Assembly: GCA_905187695.1 (NCBI GenBank)
Contig: CAJJIY010000030.1
Location: 1 to 15,485 of the forward strand
Direction of reading: 5' to 3'
Length of the DNA stretch: 15,485 bases
DNA from: an uncultured Eubacteriales bacterium
GTDB lineage: Bacteria; Bacillota; Clostridia; Oscillospirales; CAG-272
Position 1 is the stretch's first letter, and each line of letters begins with the position of its first letter. The notes under the pieces are model-generated. The model made no database searches. It saw nothing but the letters and a program-made list of their open reading frames with translations, and was not told the origin of the DNA. Positions 1 to 6,729 of this stretch are shown here, piece after piece. The position numbers were made by a program, and so were the translations under genes.

Positions 1-312
1 ATGTGGCCGTTCAACCTCTCAGTCCGGCTACTGATCGTCGACTTGGTAGGCCGTTGCCCCACCAACTATCTAATCAGACGCGAGCCCATCCTTTTGCAAT
101 AAATCTTTGCAGGCTGTACCATGCGGTACTACCTGGTTATGCGGTATTAGCGACAGTTTCCCGTCGTTATCCCCCACAAAAGGGCAGGTTGCTCACGCGT
201 TACTCACCCGTCCGCCACTAAACTATCCCCGAAGGAATAGTTCCGTTCGACTTGAATGTGTTATGCACGCCGCCAGCGTTAATCCTGAGCCAGGATCAAA
301 CTCTCGAAATCA
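1..312 (-). rRNA. rrs: 16S ribosomal RNA, 5' portion (runs off the window)
   Basis: The reverse complement carries the universal 16S 5' signature GAGTTTGATCCTGGCTCAG at about 303-285. It is followed by further recognisable 16S sequence: the GGCGGCGTGC stretch, GTGAGTAACGCGTGAGCAACC, and ACTGAGAGGTTGAACGGCCA at the window edge. Only about the first 310 nt are present. The exact 5' end (about 310-316) is judged by analogy, some 8-10 nt before GAGAGTTTG. The wording of the first variable regions fits Clostridia, but I cannot give a genus. Apparent ORFs here are not genes. Confidence 0.97.
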
Positions 313-498
313 TATCATTAAAACCGGCCTTCGGGCCGGATCTAACCGTTTCGAGCTTTGATTCGCTCTTTACTATTTTCAGAGTTGTATTTCTCTTTGA
401 ATTGATGAGATGTCTTTCGCACTTACATGCTTTATACATCTTTCGTTGTTCAATTTTCAAGGACCGTTTCGCCTCCGCTTTTTCGCGGCGACTTTGTT
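313..498 (-). promoter_or_regulatory. rRNA operon leader with boxA-like element and UUCG-type hairpin
   Basis: This is the transcribed leader between the proximal rRNA promoter and the 16S 5' end. At about 463-447 the minus strand reads CCTTGAAAATTGAACAA, resembling the TTGAAAACTGAACA-type leader sequence of many Firmicutes rRNA operons, in the boxA antitermination/processing region. At about 323-342 a perfect inverted repeat, CCGGCC / GGCCGG around a 4-nt loop, lies just before the 16S start. It reads as a TTCG tetraloop hairpin on the plus strand and CGAA on the rRNA strand. It may be part of the RNase processing stalk. The assignment comes from position and family resemblance. Confidence 0.6.
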
Positions 499-527
499 AT
501 TTTACCACATCGGGTGCCCTTTGTCAA
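499..527 (-). promoter_or_regulatory. rRNA promoter, proximal (P2)
   Basis: On the minus strand there is a perfect -35 TTGACA (527-522), a 17-nt spacer and a -10 TAAAAT (504-499). The start point should be near 492, about 180 nt before the 16S 5' end. Tandem consensus-like promoters are typical of rRNA operons. Confidence 0.85.
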
Positions 528-611
528 GACCTTTTCGAAAACTTTTTTCGCTTTTTTCTTCGCCCTGCTCCCCGTCCACCTTCGTGGTCGCCGTCTCACA
601 ACAGCTTTGAC

Positions 612-640
612 ATTCTATCACCCTTTTCCTCTTTTGTCAA
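612..640 (-). promoter_or_regulatory. rRNA promoter, distal (P1)
   Basis: On the minus strand: -35 TTGACA (640-635), 17-nt spacer, -10 TAGAAT (617-612). It lies 113 bp upstream of the proximal promoter with the same geometry. The upstream side (about 641-700) has A/T tracts that could act as an UP element. Confidence 0.82.
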
Positions 641-722
641 GGGCTTTTCGGGAGAAAATGCAAAAAAATCCTGAATTTCGTTTTTTTCGGCAGAAAAACA
701 GAGATTTAGGCCGAATTTCATT

Positions 723-753
723 AAAAAAGCCGGGTCAAACGACCTGGCTTTTT
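723..753 (-). terminator. rho-independent terminator after the tRNA
   Basis: On the minus strand a 13-bp stem with one A-C mismatch (AAAAAGCCAGGTC / GACCCGGCTTTTT) closes a GTTT loop and runs into six T residues. It separates the tRNA transcript from the rRNA promoters. The plus strand also ends in a T run, so it could work in both directions. Confidence 0.85.
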
Positions 754-845
754 AAAACATCCGAAAGCTGTTCCGGACTCCCTGCGGAATTGATAGCAGA
801 AGCGCCGCGCCTCCTCCAATCAGAAAAGGCGCGTGCACTGCCTGC
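754..845 (-). other. tRNA 3' trailer with inverted repeats, no gene seen
   Basis: This is the stretch of about 92 nt between the tRNA CCA end and its terminator. It has a perfect 7-bp inverted repeat (CGCGCCT 806-812 with AGGCGCG 827-833), whose loop reads GGAGG on the minus strand. There is also a smaller TTCCG/CGGAA repeat near 771-789. I see no ORF with a start site and no known RNA family. It may be only a structured trailer removed during tRNA maturation. Confidence 0.35.
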
Positions 846-922
846 TGGTGGGCCATCAAGGGCTCGAACCTTGGACCAACCGGTTATGAGCCGGTAGCTC
901 TGACCAACTGAGCTAATGGCCC
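846..922 (-). tRNA. tRNA with CAT anticodon, probably tRNA-Ile2 (lysidine), otherwise elongator Met
   Basis: The reverse complement folds into a complete 77-nt tRNA with an encoded CCA end. The acceptor stem is GGGCCAT/ATGGCCC, the anticodon stem ACCGG/CCGGT with loop CTCATAA (anticodon CAT), and the T arm CAAGG-TTCGAGC-CCTTG. G1-C72 pairs, so it is not an initiator tRNA of the usual kind. The acceptor pairs C4-G69 and C5-G68 are those I recall TilS using to recognise tRNA-Ile2 in E. coli, where elongator tRNA-Met differs. That favours Ile2, in which C34 becomes lysidine and the tRNA reads AUA, but the isotype is an inference. It has its own promoter upstream and terminator downstream. Confidence 0.93.
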
Positions 923-943
923 GGATGGAAACCGGACCTTTTT

Positions 944-971
944 ATTATACCACTTGCCCGCGTTTTGTCAA
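944..971 (-). promoter_or_regulatory. promoter of the CAT tRNA
   Basis: On the minus strand: -35 TTGACA (971-966), 16-nt spacer, -10 TATAAT (949-944). Both hexamers match consensus. The start point is expected near 937, about 15 nt before the tRNA 5' end. Confidence 0.85.
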
Positions 972-1031
972 GAGAAAGTTCAACTCTTTTTTGTTCTCCG
1001 CCTAATTTCGTCCTGTTTTTCGCTTTCTGTT

Positions 1032-1055
1032 TGTTATACTGCCCTCACGGAGGTG
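1032..1055 (+). promoter_or_regulatory. extended -10 promoter and ribosome binding site of the LRR lipoprotein
   Basis: TG-N-TATACT (1032-1040) is an extended -10; no good -35 is visible 17 nt upstream. The strong Shine-Dalgarno GGAGGTG (1049-1055) sits 5 nt before ATG 1061 and decides the start over the in-frame ATG at 965. The untranslated leader would be only about 14 nt, so the true promoter may lie elsewhere. Confidence 0.4.
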
Positions 1056-1060
1056 AAAAA

Positions 1061-1711
1061 ATGAAAGAACTGAAAAAAATCATTCTCATGCTTCTGGCAC
1101 TGCTCTGTCTGCTTTTCGGCGCGACCGCATGCCAGAGCAAAGAACAAACACCGGCCACCGACCTGGAAAAAGAAGCTCTTGCCAGCAAAGTGATCCTGCT
1201 TGAAAGCGAACTGCAGAAATTGCGGGAAGAAGGATTTACGCAAAAAAACGACTATGAGCAACAAATCCGGAGTCTGCAGGAAAAAATGGCTGCGCAATCC
1301 GGCCAGACGGCCGCGTCCGGACAATCTTCCGGCGGCAGCGAAAGCATGATCTTCCAATATAAAATTGAAGAAGAAAAAGCTGTTATCACCGGTTTTGCCG
1401 GAAATGCCACCTTTGTAACCATTCCGGCCACGCTGAAAGGCTATCCCGTTTGCGAAATCGGCGAGCACGCTTTTGAATGCACGCAGATTGCCGGAATAAA
1501 GCTGAGCGAGGGCATTGAAAAAATAGGTTGGTTTGCCTTTTACGGATGCGAAAACCTGCGGGAAATTGAAATTCCAAGCAGTGTAACCTGCATCGGATAC
1601 GGCGTCTTTGACGGTTGCGAACAGCTCACCATTTCCTGCTTTTCGGATTCTTACGCAGCAAAATTTGCAAAAAGTTACGGCTTGCCGCTCATCTGCCAGG
1701 ATAAAACATAA
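1061..1711 (+). CDS. small BspA-type leucine-rich-repeat lipoprotein
   Basis: A 216-aa predicted lipoprotein. Residues 1-24 form a lipoprotein signal: a Lys-rich start, a hydrophobic core and a lipobox ending ATAC, with Cys24 the lipidated residue. Residues about 30-76 are charged and heptad-like, probably a short coiled coil, followed by a Gly/Ser/Gln-rich linker (about 77-98). Residues about 100-210 hold BspA-type (LRR_5) repeats with the usual phrases IPATLKGYPVCEIGEHAFE, WFAFYGCENLREIEIPSSV and YGVFDGCEQL. It should sit on the outer face of the membrane, held by lipid. BspA repeats often bind host or matrix proteins, but the ligand cannot be told here. The start is set by the strong ribosome binding site at 1049-1055. 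It is transcribed alone, away from the tRNA, and has its own terminator. It is short for a BspA protein, with only about three or four repeats. Confidence 0.88.
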   Translation: MKELKKIILMLLALLCLLFGATACQSKEQTPATDLEKEALASKVILLESELQKLREEGFTQKNDYEQQIRSLQEKMAAQSGQTAASGQSSGGSESMIFQYKIEEEKAVITGFAGNATFVTIPATLKGYPVCEIGEHAFECTQIAGIKLSEGIEKIGWFAFYGCENLREIEIPSSVTCIGYGVFDGCEQLTISCFSDSYAAKFAKSYGLPLICQDKT

Positions 1712-1725
1712 AACGAAAAAAGCAC

Positions 1726-1758
1726 AGAAAGGACCGATTTTCCGGCCCTTTCTTTTTT
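1726..1758 (+). terminator. rho-independent terminator of the LRR lipoprotein
   Basis: An 11-bp stem with one mismatch (AGAAAGGACCG with CGGCCCTTTCT), a 6-nt loop and a run of six T (1753-1758), starting 14 nt after the stop codon. Confidence 0.88.
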
Positions 1759-1781
1759 ATTTTAAGAATACGCTTTTGCTC

Positions 1782-1810
1782 TTTACTTCCCTTTTAAGTT
1801 GTGATAGAAT
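1782..1810 (+). promoter_or_regulatory. promoter of the glycosidase-fucO operon
   Basis: -35 TTTACT (1782-1787), 17-nt spacer, -10 TAGAAT (1805-1810) with an extended TG at 1802-1803. The leader of about 55 nt to ATG 1872 shows no clear operator or riboswitch. An AGG-containing ribosome binding site (1858-1863) lies 8 nt before the ATG. Confidence 0.65.
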
Positions 1811-1871
1811 GTAGCTGTAGCACAAATAATGCTGCCTCCCCGATAAAACTGCATAAAGCGAGGATTCTGTT

Positions 1872-3539
1872 ATGGACGAAAAGAAAGCAACAGGGCTTGC
1901 CCTTTCGAGAACGGTCTGCGGTCTTTGCAAGCCGCTTCTGACCGATGACCCTCTCTCGTTTCCGGCCTATACGGGCGGCACTGCCCTTAAAGGCGACCGC
2001 GTTTTCTTCTCGGTGCTGTGCACCGCCGCTCTGCCAAGCAGCTGTCTGAAACTCTCCCTTCAGACGGACTCTCCCCTTTCGGATTTTATTTCTCTTTACC
2101 GGGTGGACAGCGTCCCGGTCCGACTGCCCCATTATCCCGCACCCGAACGGTTTGACGAGGATTATCTTGTTCACGGGCCGGCACTTTTGCCCGATTTGCT
2201 TGTTCCGGTTCAGACAGTTTATCTGCGTTATGGTATCCTGCAGCAGATATTGGTGGAGGTCAATGTTCCCGCTGATTTCCCGGCCGGGTATCACCCCGTT
2301 GTTCTGACGATGACCACCCCCGAAGGCGAGGTGGCCGTGCGGGAAAGCGTGACGCTGGAGGTGTTGGACGCGGTTCTGCCGCCGCAGGAACTCCGCTGTA
2401 CCCAATGGTTCCATTATGATTGCCTTGCCACCTATTACGGTGTGAAGGTGTTTTCCCCAAGGCACTGGCAAATCGTTGAGAATTATCTGAAAACTGCACG
2501 GCGCTGCGGTATCAATACCATTCTGACCCCGGTGTTGACTCCGCCGCTGGATACCGCAGTCGGCGGAGAACGGCCGACGGTTCAGCTGGTGGATGTCACA
2601 CTGGAAAACGGCAACTACCGTTTCGGCTTTGACAAGTTGAAACGCTTTTGCCGCCTGTGCCGCAAGGTCGGCATGGAAACACTGGAGATTTCCCACTTTT
2701 TTACTCAGTGGGGAGCCGCGCACGCGCCCAAAGTAATGGCGACCGTGGACGGCGAATATCGGCAGATCTTCGGCTGGGATACCGTTGCGGCCGGCGAGGA
2801 ATATAAGGCCTTCTTGCACGCGTTGATCCCGGAACTTTGCAAAAAACTGGATGAATTCGGTTTTGCCGGGCAATACTTTTTCCACATCTCCGATGAGCCG
2901 AGCCTGAAACACCTGGACAGTTATCAGGCGGCACACGATGCCGTGGCAGAATTGCTGGCCGACTATCCGGTACGCGACGCGCTTTCCGACTATGAATTTT
3001 ACGAAAACGGCCTGGTCAAAAACCCCATCCCCGGCGTAAATTGTGCCGCACCGTTTGTAAAAAAAGAGGTGCCGGACCTGTGGACTTACTATTGTTGCGG
3101 TCAATCCGTGGAAGTCTCCAACCGGTTTCTTGCCATGCCCGGCTACCGGACACGCGCGCTTGGTTTCCAACTCTATATGCAGAAAATCACCGGGTTCCTG
3201 CAATGGGGTTACAACTTCTGGTATAACCAATATTCCGTTTCGCCGGTCAATCCTTTTGTAATCACGGATGCCGACTTTTTCGTACCGGCGGGAGACGCCT
3301 TTTCGGTTTACCCCGGTCCGGACGGTCATGCGCTCCTTTCGCTCCATCAGATTCTTTTTGAACAGGCGCTTTATGACCAGCGCGCGGCCGTGGCCGCCGA
3401 AAAAGCGGTCGGAAGAGAAGCCGTGACAGCCGAACTCCGGAAAATTTCTTCTTTCGACTTTATGCACTATCCCAAAGACGACAACGCACTGCTTGCGCTT
3501 CGGGACACGCTCAACCGCATGGCAGTAAAGGAAAAATAA
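1872..3539 (+). CDS. DUF4091 / GH123-like glycosidase-family protein
   Basis: A 555-aa protein with no signal peptide or membrane segment, so probably cytoplasmic. I recognise the DUF4091 layout: an N-terminal beta-rich part (to about residue 165) ending in LEVLD, then a barrel part starting at TQWFHYDCLATYYGV. GH123 exo-beta-N-acetylgalactosaminidases use an adjacent Asp-Glu pair in a substrate-assisted mechanism. Here the HISDEPS motif places such a pair at D341-E342. Aromatic stretches later in the barrel (QWGYNFWYNQY, about residues 443-455) are also typical of this family. The substrate is unknown; DUF4091 members are not all hexosaminidases. It is the first gene of a tight set, with the next start 12 nt downstream, beside a GH78-like enzyme and FucO, which points to a role in glycan use. 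I am confident of the family and not of the activity. Confidence 0.8.
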   Translation: MDEKKATGLALSRTVCGLCKPLLTDDPLSFPAYTGGTALKGDRVFFSVLCTAALPSSCLKLSLQTDSPLSDFISLYRVDSVPVRLPHYPAPERFDEDYLVHGPALLPDLLVPVQTVYLRYGILQQILVEVNVPADFPAGYHPVVLTMTTPEGEVAVRESVTLEVLDAVLPPQELRCTQWFHYDCLATYYGVKVFSPRHWQIVENYLKTARRCGINTILTPVLTPPLDTAVGGERPTVQLVDVTLENGNYRFGFDKLKRFCRLCRKVGMETLEISHFFTQWGAAHAPKVMATVDGEYRQIFGWDTVAAGEEYKAFLHALIPELCKKLDEFGFAGQYFFHISDEPSLKHLDSYQAAHDAVAELLADYPVRDALSDYEFYENGLVKNPIPGVNCAAPFVKKEVPDLWTYYCCGQSVEVSNRFLAMPGYRTRALGFQLYMQKITGFLQWGYNFWYNQYSVSPVNPFVITDADFFVPAGDAFSVYPGPDGHALLSLHQILFEQALYDQRAAVAAEKAVGREAVTAELRKISSFDFMHYPKDDNALLALRDTLNRMAVKEK

Positions 3540-3551
3540 GGAAAAATAAAG

Positions 3552-5477
3552 ATGGAAAAAGCATTTGAACACGCTCATTTCATCTGGCCCGCCGGCCTTT
3601 CCGGCGAGGACAGCTACGCCGAGTTCCTCACTTCTTTTGAAGCGCCGGAAGAAAAAGCGGTGTGCCGGATTTCCTGCGACGGCGACTATACGCTCTTTCT
3701 GAACGGAGAAGCGGTGGGATGCAATCAGTACGGCGACTTTGAGTACTACAAAATTTATGACGACATTGATCTATCTCCCTATCTGAAAAAAGGCAAAAAC
3801 ACGCTCGGCGTGCTGGTCTGGCATTTCGGTTCCCCCAATCAGCGCTACCGTCCCGCCGCGCCCGGTCTCATTTTTGAAGTCCGCGCCGGCCGCAGGATAT
3901 TGACTTTTTCAGACGACGCCACCCCCGCCCGCCAGAGCCGTGCCTACGCTTCCGGCCGAAAGAAAAAAATAACCAGTCAACTGGGCTATTCCTTTTATTA
4001 TGACGCCGGGAAAGAAGATCCCTGGCTCTCCGGAAAAGCCGACGGGTTCGCCCCGGCCGTGAAAGTCAGCAAAAACTGTGTTTTCTACCCCCGGCCGATT
4101 CTCCGCCCGCAAAATCTTCCCCGGTGTGAAAGCCGGATACTGGTGGCGGAAGGCAACCATTATCTCGTTGATCTCGGCAAGGAGACCGTGGGGCTTTTAT
4201 CCCTTTCGCTCATTTCCGAAAATCCGCAACCGCTGACCATTTGTTACGGCGAACACCTGGAGGACGGCTGTGTGCGCCGACGCGTCGGCTCGCGCGATTT
4301 CAGTGTGGAATATGTGGCCGCGGCAGGTGAAAATCACTATACCAATTTTATGCTCCGCCTGGGCGCGCGTTATCTGGAACTCTTTTCAAAAGAACCCATC
4401 ACACTTTCCTATCTGGGACTTTGCCCGCAGGTCTATCCGATAAAAGAAACCGGAAAAAGGCCGGAAAGTGAGGAAGACCGCCGGATCTATGAGCTTTGTC
4501 TGCGTTCGCTTCGCCTTTGCATGATGGAGCATTACGTGGACTGTCCCTGGCGGGAACAATGCCTTTACGCTTTCGATTCCCGCAATCAGATGCTGGCGGG
4601 TTATGACGCTTTTAAAGGCGGAAACGCCGCCTATGCCCGCGCCAATCTGAAGCTCCTGGCAATGGACACCCGCAGTACGCCGCTGCTTTCCATCTGTGCG
4701 CCCTGCGGCACCGATTTTACCATTCCCTCTTTCTCGTTGCACTTTGTTTTGGCATTGGAAGAATACTTTGCCCACACCGGCGATGGCGATTTCATGAATG
4801 AAGTTTATGAAAAAGTCTGTTCGGTGCTCCGTTTCTTCCTTGAAAACCGGGAAGGCGATCTGCTTCGCCCCTTTGCCGACCCGAAAGTAAACTGGAACTT
4901 CTATGACTGGTCCGAATGTAATGAGGGCCACTGCCTTGACAATCCGGAACAGCACCCAGATGCCGTTGTCAACGCGCTGGGGATTCTGGCGCTTTCGGCC
5001 TTTGAGCGGATCTGCGCCGCCACCGGTCGGGTGTTCCCCTTCCCCGGCGAGGCGGAAAAAATCCGGGCGGCGGCCACGGCAAGATTTTTCCGGCCGCACC
5101 GTTCGTTGGTCACGATGTTCGGAGACAGTGAAGAATATACCGAGCTTTCAAACAGTCTTGCCATCTTGTCCGGCATTATTCCAAAGGAAGCAAGGGCAAC
5201 TGCGGCCGCAGCGCTGGCCGGCGGTAAATTGCTTCCCTCCTCGCTCAGCATGAAGCCGCAGACTTATAACGCCCTTCTCATGGCGGATGAAAAGACCTAT
5301 CGTCCCTTTGTGCTTTCCGATATCCGGAAAAACTACAGCAAAATGCTGAAGGCGGGCGCAACAGCCACCTGGGAAACCATCAAAGGCGCTTCCGACTTTG
5401 ACAATGCGGGCAGCCTTTGCCACGGCTGGAGCGCAATGCCTATTCATTATTACCATCGTTTCGGCATGGTCCGCTGA
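3552..5477 (+). CDS. compact GH78 alpha-L-rhamnosidase-like protein
   Basis: A 641-aa protein without signal peptide, probably cytoplasmic. The N-terminal third is a jelly-roll-like region (SCDGDYTLFLNGEAVG, DDIDLSPYLKKGKNTLGV), followed by an (alpha/alpha)6 region. Residues 330-342 read DCPWREQ...D, giving D330, E335 and D342, the D-x4-E-x6-D spacing I recall for catalytic residues of Bacillus RhaB. Near the C-terminus, ATATWETIKG (E608) and SLCHGWSAMP match the GH78 second acidic residue and the conserved SLNHGWSA-type motif. GH78 enzymes cleave terminal alpha-L-rhamnose by inversion. Most are 850-1100 aa; this one is much shorter and seems to lack the extra N-terminal beta domains. The ribosome binding site is weak, and the gene starts 12 nt after the DUF4091 stop, so translation is probably coupled. 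The downstream fucO supports rhamnose release. Exact substrate unproven. Confidence 0.84.
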   Translation: MEKAFEHAHFIWPAGLSGEDSYAEFLTSFEAPEEKAVCRISCDGDYTLFLNGEAVGCNQYGDFEYYKIYDDIDLSPYLKKGKNTLGVLVWHFGSPNQRYRPAAPGLIFEVRAGRRILTFSDDATPARQSRAYASGRKKKITSQLGYSFYYDAGKEDPWLSGKADGFAPAVKVSKNCVFYPRPILRPQNLPRCESRILVAEGNHYLVDLGKETVGLLSLSLISENPQPLTICYGEHLEDGCVRRRVGSRDFSVEYVAAAGENHYTNFMLRLGARYLELFSKEPITLSYLGLCPQVYPIKETGKRPESEEDRRIYELCLRSLRLCMMEHYVDCPWREQCLYAFDSRNQMLAGYDAFKGGNAAYARANLKLLAMDTRSTPLLSICAPCGTDFTIPSFSLHFVLALEEYFAHTGDGDFMNEVYEKVCSVLRFFLENREGDLLRPFADPKVNWNFYDWSECNEGHCLDNPEQHPDAVVNALGILALSAFERICAATGRVFPFPGEAEKIRAAATARFFRPHRSLVTMFGDSEEYTELSNSLAILSGIIPKEARATAAAALAGGKLLPSSLSMKPQTYNALLMADEKTYRPFVLSDIRKNYSKMLKAGATATWETIKGASDFDNAGSLCHGWSAMPIHYYHRFGMVR

Positions 5478-5534
5478 TTGATTCCCTTGGGTCGAGTGCC
5501 CTCACAATAAAATAAAAATACGGAGGATGAAAAA

Positions 5535-6683
5535 ATGGCAAATCGTTTTATGCTCAACGAAACTTCTTACCATGGCAAGGGAGCCATCGAGCAGATTCCC
5601 GTCGAAATCAAGGCGCGGGGTCTCCGAAAAGTCTTTGTCTGCTCCGACCCCGACCTCATTCGCTTCGGCGTCACCGGAAAGGTGACCGCTCTCCTTGACA
5701 AAGCCGGCATCGCCTACGAGATCTATTCCAATATCAAAGCAAATCCCACCATTGAAAATGTGCAATCCGGCGTGGCCGCTTTCAAGGCCGCCGGCGCGGA
5801 TTCCATAGTGGCCATCGGAGGCGGTTCTTCTATGGACACCGCGAAAGCCATCGGCATTATCATCGCCAATCCCGAGTTTGCAGACGTCCGGAGTCTGGAG
5901 GGCGTGGCGCCCACCCGTCACCCTGCCGTGCCGACCATTGCTGTGCCGACCACCGCAGGCACCGCGGCCGAGGTGACCATCAACTATGTCATCACCGATG
6001 TGGAGAAAAAACGCAAATTTGTCTGCGTAGACCCGCACGATATCCCGGTGGTCGCGGTGGTGGATCCGGACATGATGTCCTCCATGCCCAAGGGTCTGAC
6101 CGCCTTTACCGGCATGGATGCGCTGACCCACGCGATCGAGGGCTATATCACGCTGGGTGCCTGGGAGCTTTCGGATATGTTCCATCTGAAAGCCATTGAG
6201 ATTATTTCGCGTTCTCTGCGCGGCGCGGTCGAAAACACAGCCGAAGGCCGCGAGGGTATGGCACTGGGACAATATGTGGCCGGCATGGGCTTCTCCAATG
6301 TGGGCCTGGGCGTAGATCACTCCATGGCACACACGCTTTCGGCTTATTACGATATGCCCCACGGAAAAGCCTGCGCCACGCTGTTGCCGACCGTGATGGA
6401 ATTCAATGCTCCCGCGACCGGTGAAAAATATCGCGAGATCGCCCGTGCCATGGGTGTGAAGGGTGTGGATGACATGAGCGCCGAGGAATACCGGAAAGCC
6501 GCCGTGGACGCGGTGAAAAAACTGGCCGAAGATGTGGGCATTGTCTGCTCCTTGCGTGGTATCCTGAAAGAAGAGGACATTCCCGCCCTCTCCCGCGATG
6601 CTTTTGCAGATGCCTGCCGCCCCGGAAACCCGCGCCCGGTCACCGAAGCCGAAATTGCCGATCTTTACAGATCACTGCTGTAA
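5535..6683 (+). CDS. fucO: lactaldehyde reductase (L-1,2-propanediol oxidoreductase), iron-dependent alcohol dehydrogenase
   Basis: A 382-aa group III alcohol dehydrogenase that aligns by eye along its whole length with E. coli FucO: the MANR-LNET start, NPEFADVRSLEG, IPTTAGTAAEVTINYVITD-type phrases, RKFVCVDPHDIP and MALGQYVAGMGFSNVGLG. The coenzyme motif GGGSSMDTAKAIG lies near residue 96. The iron ligands fall at D195, H199, H262 and H276, one less than the E. coli numbering I recall (196, 200, 263, 277). FucO reduces L-lactaldehyde from L-rhamnose or L-fucose breakdown to L-1,2-propanediol with NADH, balancing redox in anaerobes. A strong GGAGG (5522-5526) lies 8 nt before the ATG. It is last in the operon, 57 nt after the GH78-like gene, and is followed by a terminator. 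No promoter of its own is evident. Confidence 0.94.
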   Translation: MANRFMLNETSYHGKGAIEQIPVEIKARGLRKVFVCSDPDLIRFGVTGKVTALLDKAGIAYEIYSNIKANPTIENVQSGVAAFKAAGADSIVAIGGGSSMDTAKAIGIIIANPEFADVRSLEGVAPTRHPAVPTIAVPTTAGTAAEVTINYVITDVEKKRKFVCVDPHDIPVVAVVDPDMMSSMPKGLTAFTGMDALTHAIEGYITLGAWELSDMFHLKAIEIISRSLRGAVENTAEGREGMALGQYVAGMGFSNVGLGVDHSMAHTLSAYYDMPHGKACATLLPTVMEFNAPATGEKYREIARAMGVKGVDDMSAEEYRKAAVDAVKKLAEDVGIVCSLRGILKEEDIPALSRDAFADACRPGNPRPVTEAEIADLYRSLL

Positions 6684-6698
6684 GCTGCCTGCAAATTT

Positions 6699-6729
6699 AA
6701 AAACAGGGTGTTTTTGACGCCCTGTTTTT
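6699..6729 (+). terminator. rho-independent terminator after fucO
   Basis: A 12-bp stem (AAAAACAGGGTG / CGCCCTGTTTTT, one G-U pair), a 7-nt loop and T5 ending at 6729, 15 nt after the fucO stop. The reverse complement is also AT-flanked. Confidence 0.9.

Noticed and set aside
3..897. Several plus-strand ORFs over the rRNA and tRNA region
   Set aside because: They lie on the strand opposite the 16S gene, its leader and the tRNA, and show no ribosome binding sites or recognisable protein.
1811..1871. Riboswitch or attenuator in the leader of the glycosidase operon
   Set aside because: The leader is only about 55 nt with no stable stem or terminator-like hairpin.
1794..3578. 594-codon minus-strand ORF opposite the DUF4091 gene
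   Set aside because: It is the antisense shadow of a recognised family protein and has no domain, ribosome binding site or promoter of its own.
5502..6362. 286-codon minus-strand ORF opposite fucO
   Set aside because: His/Gly-rich antisense translation with no family resemblance.
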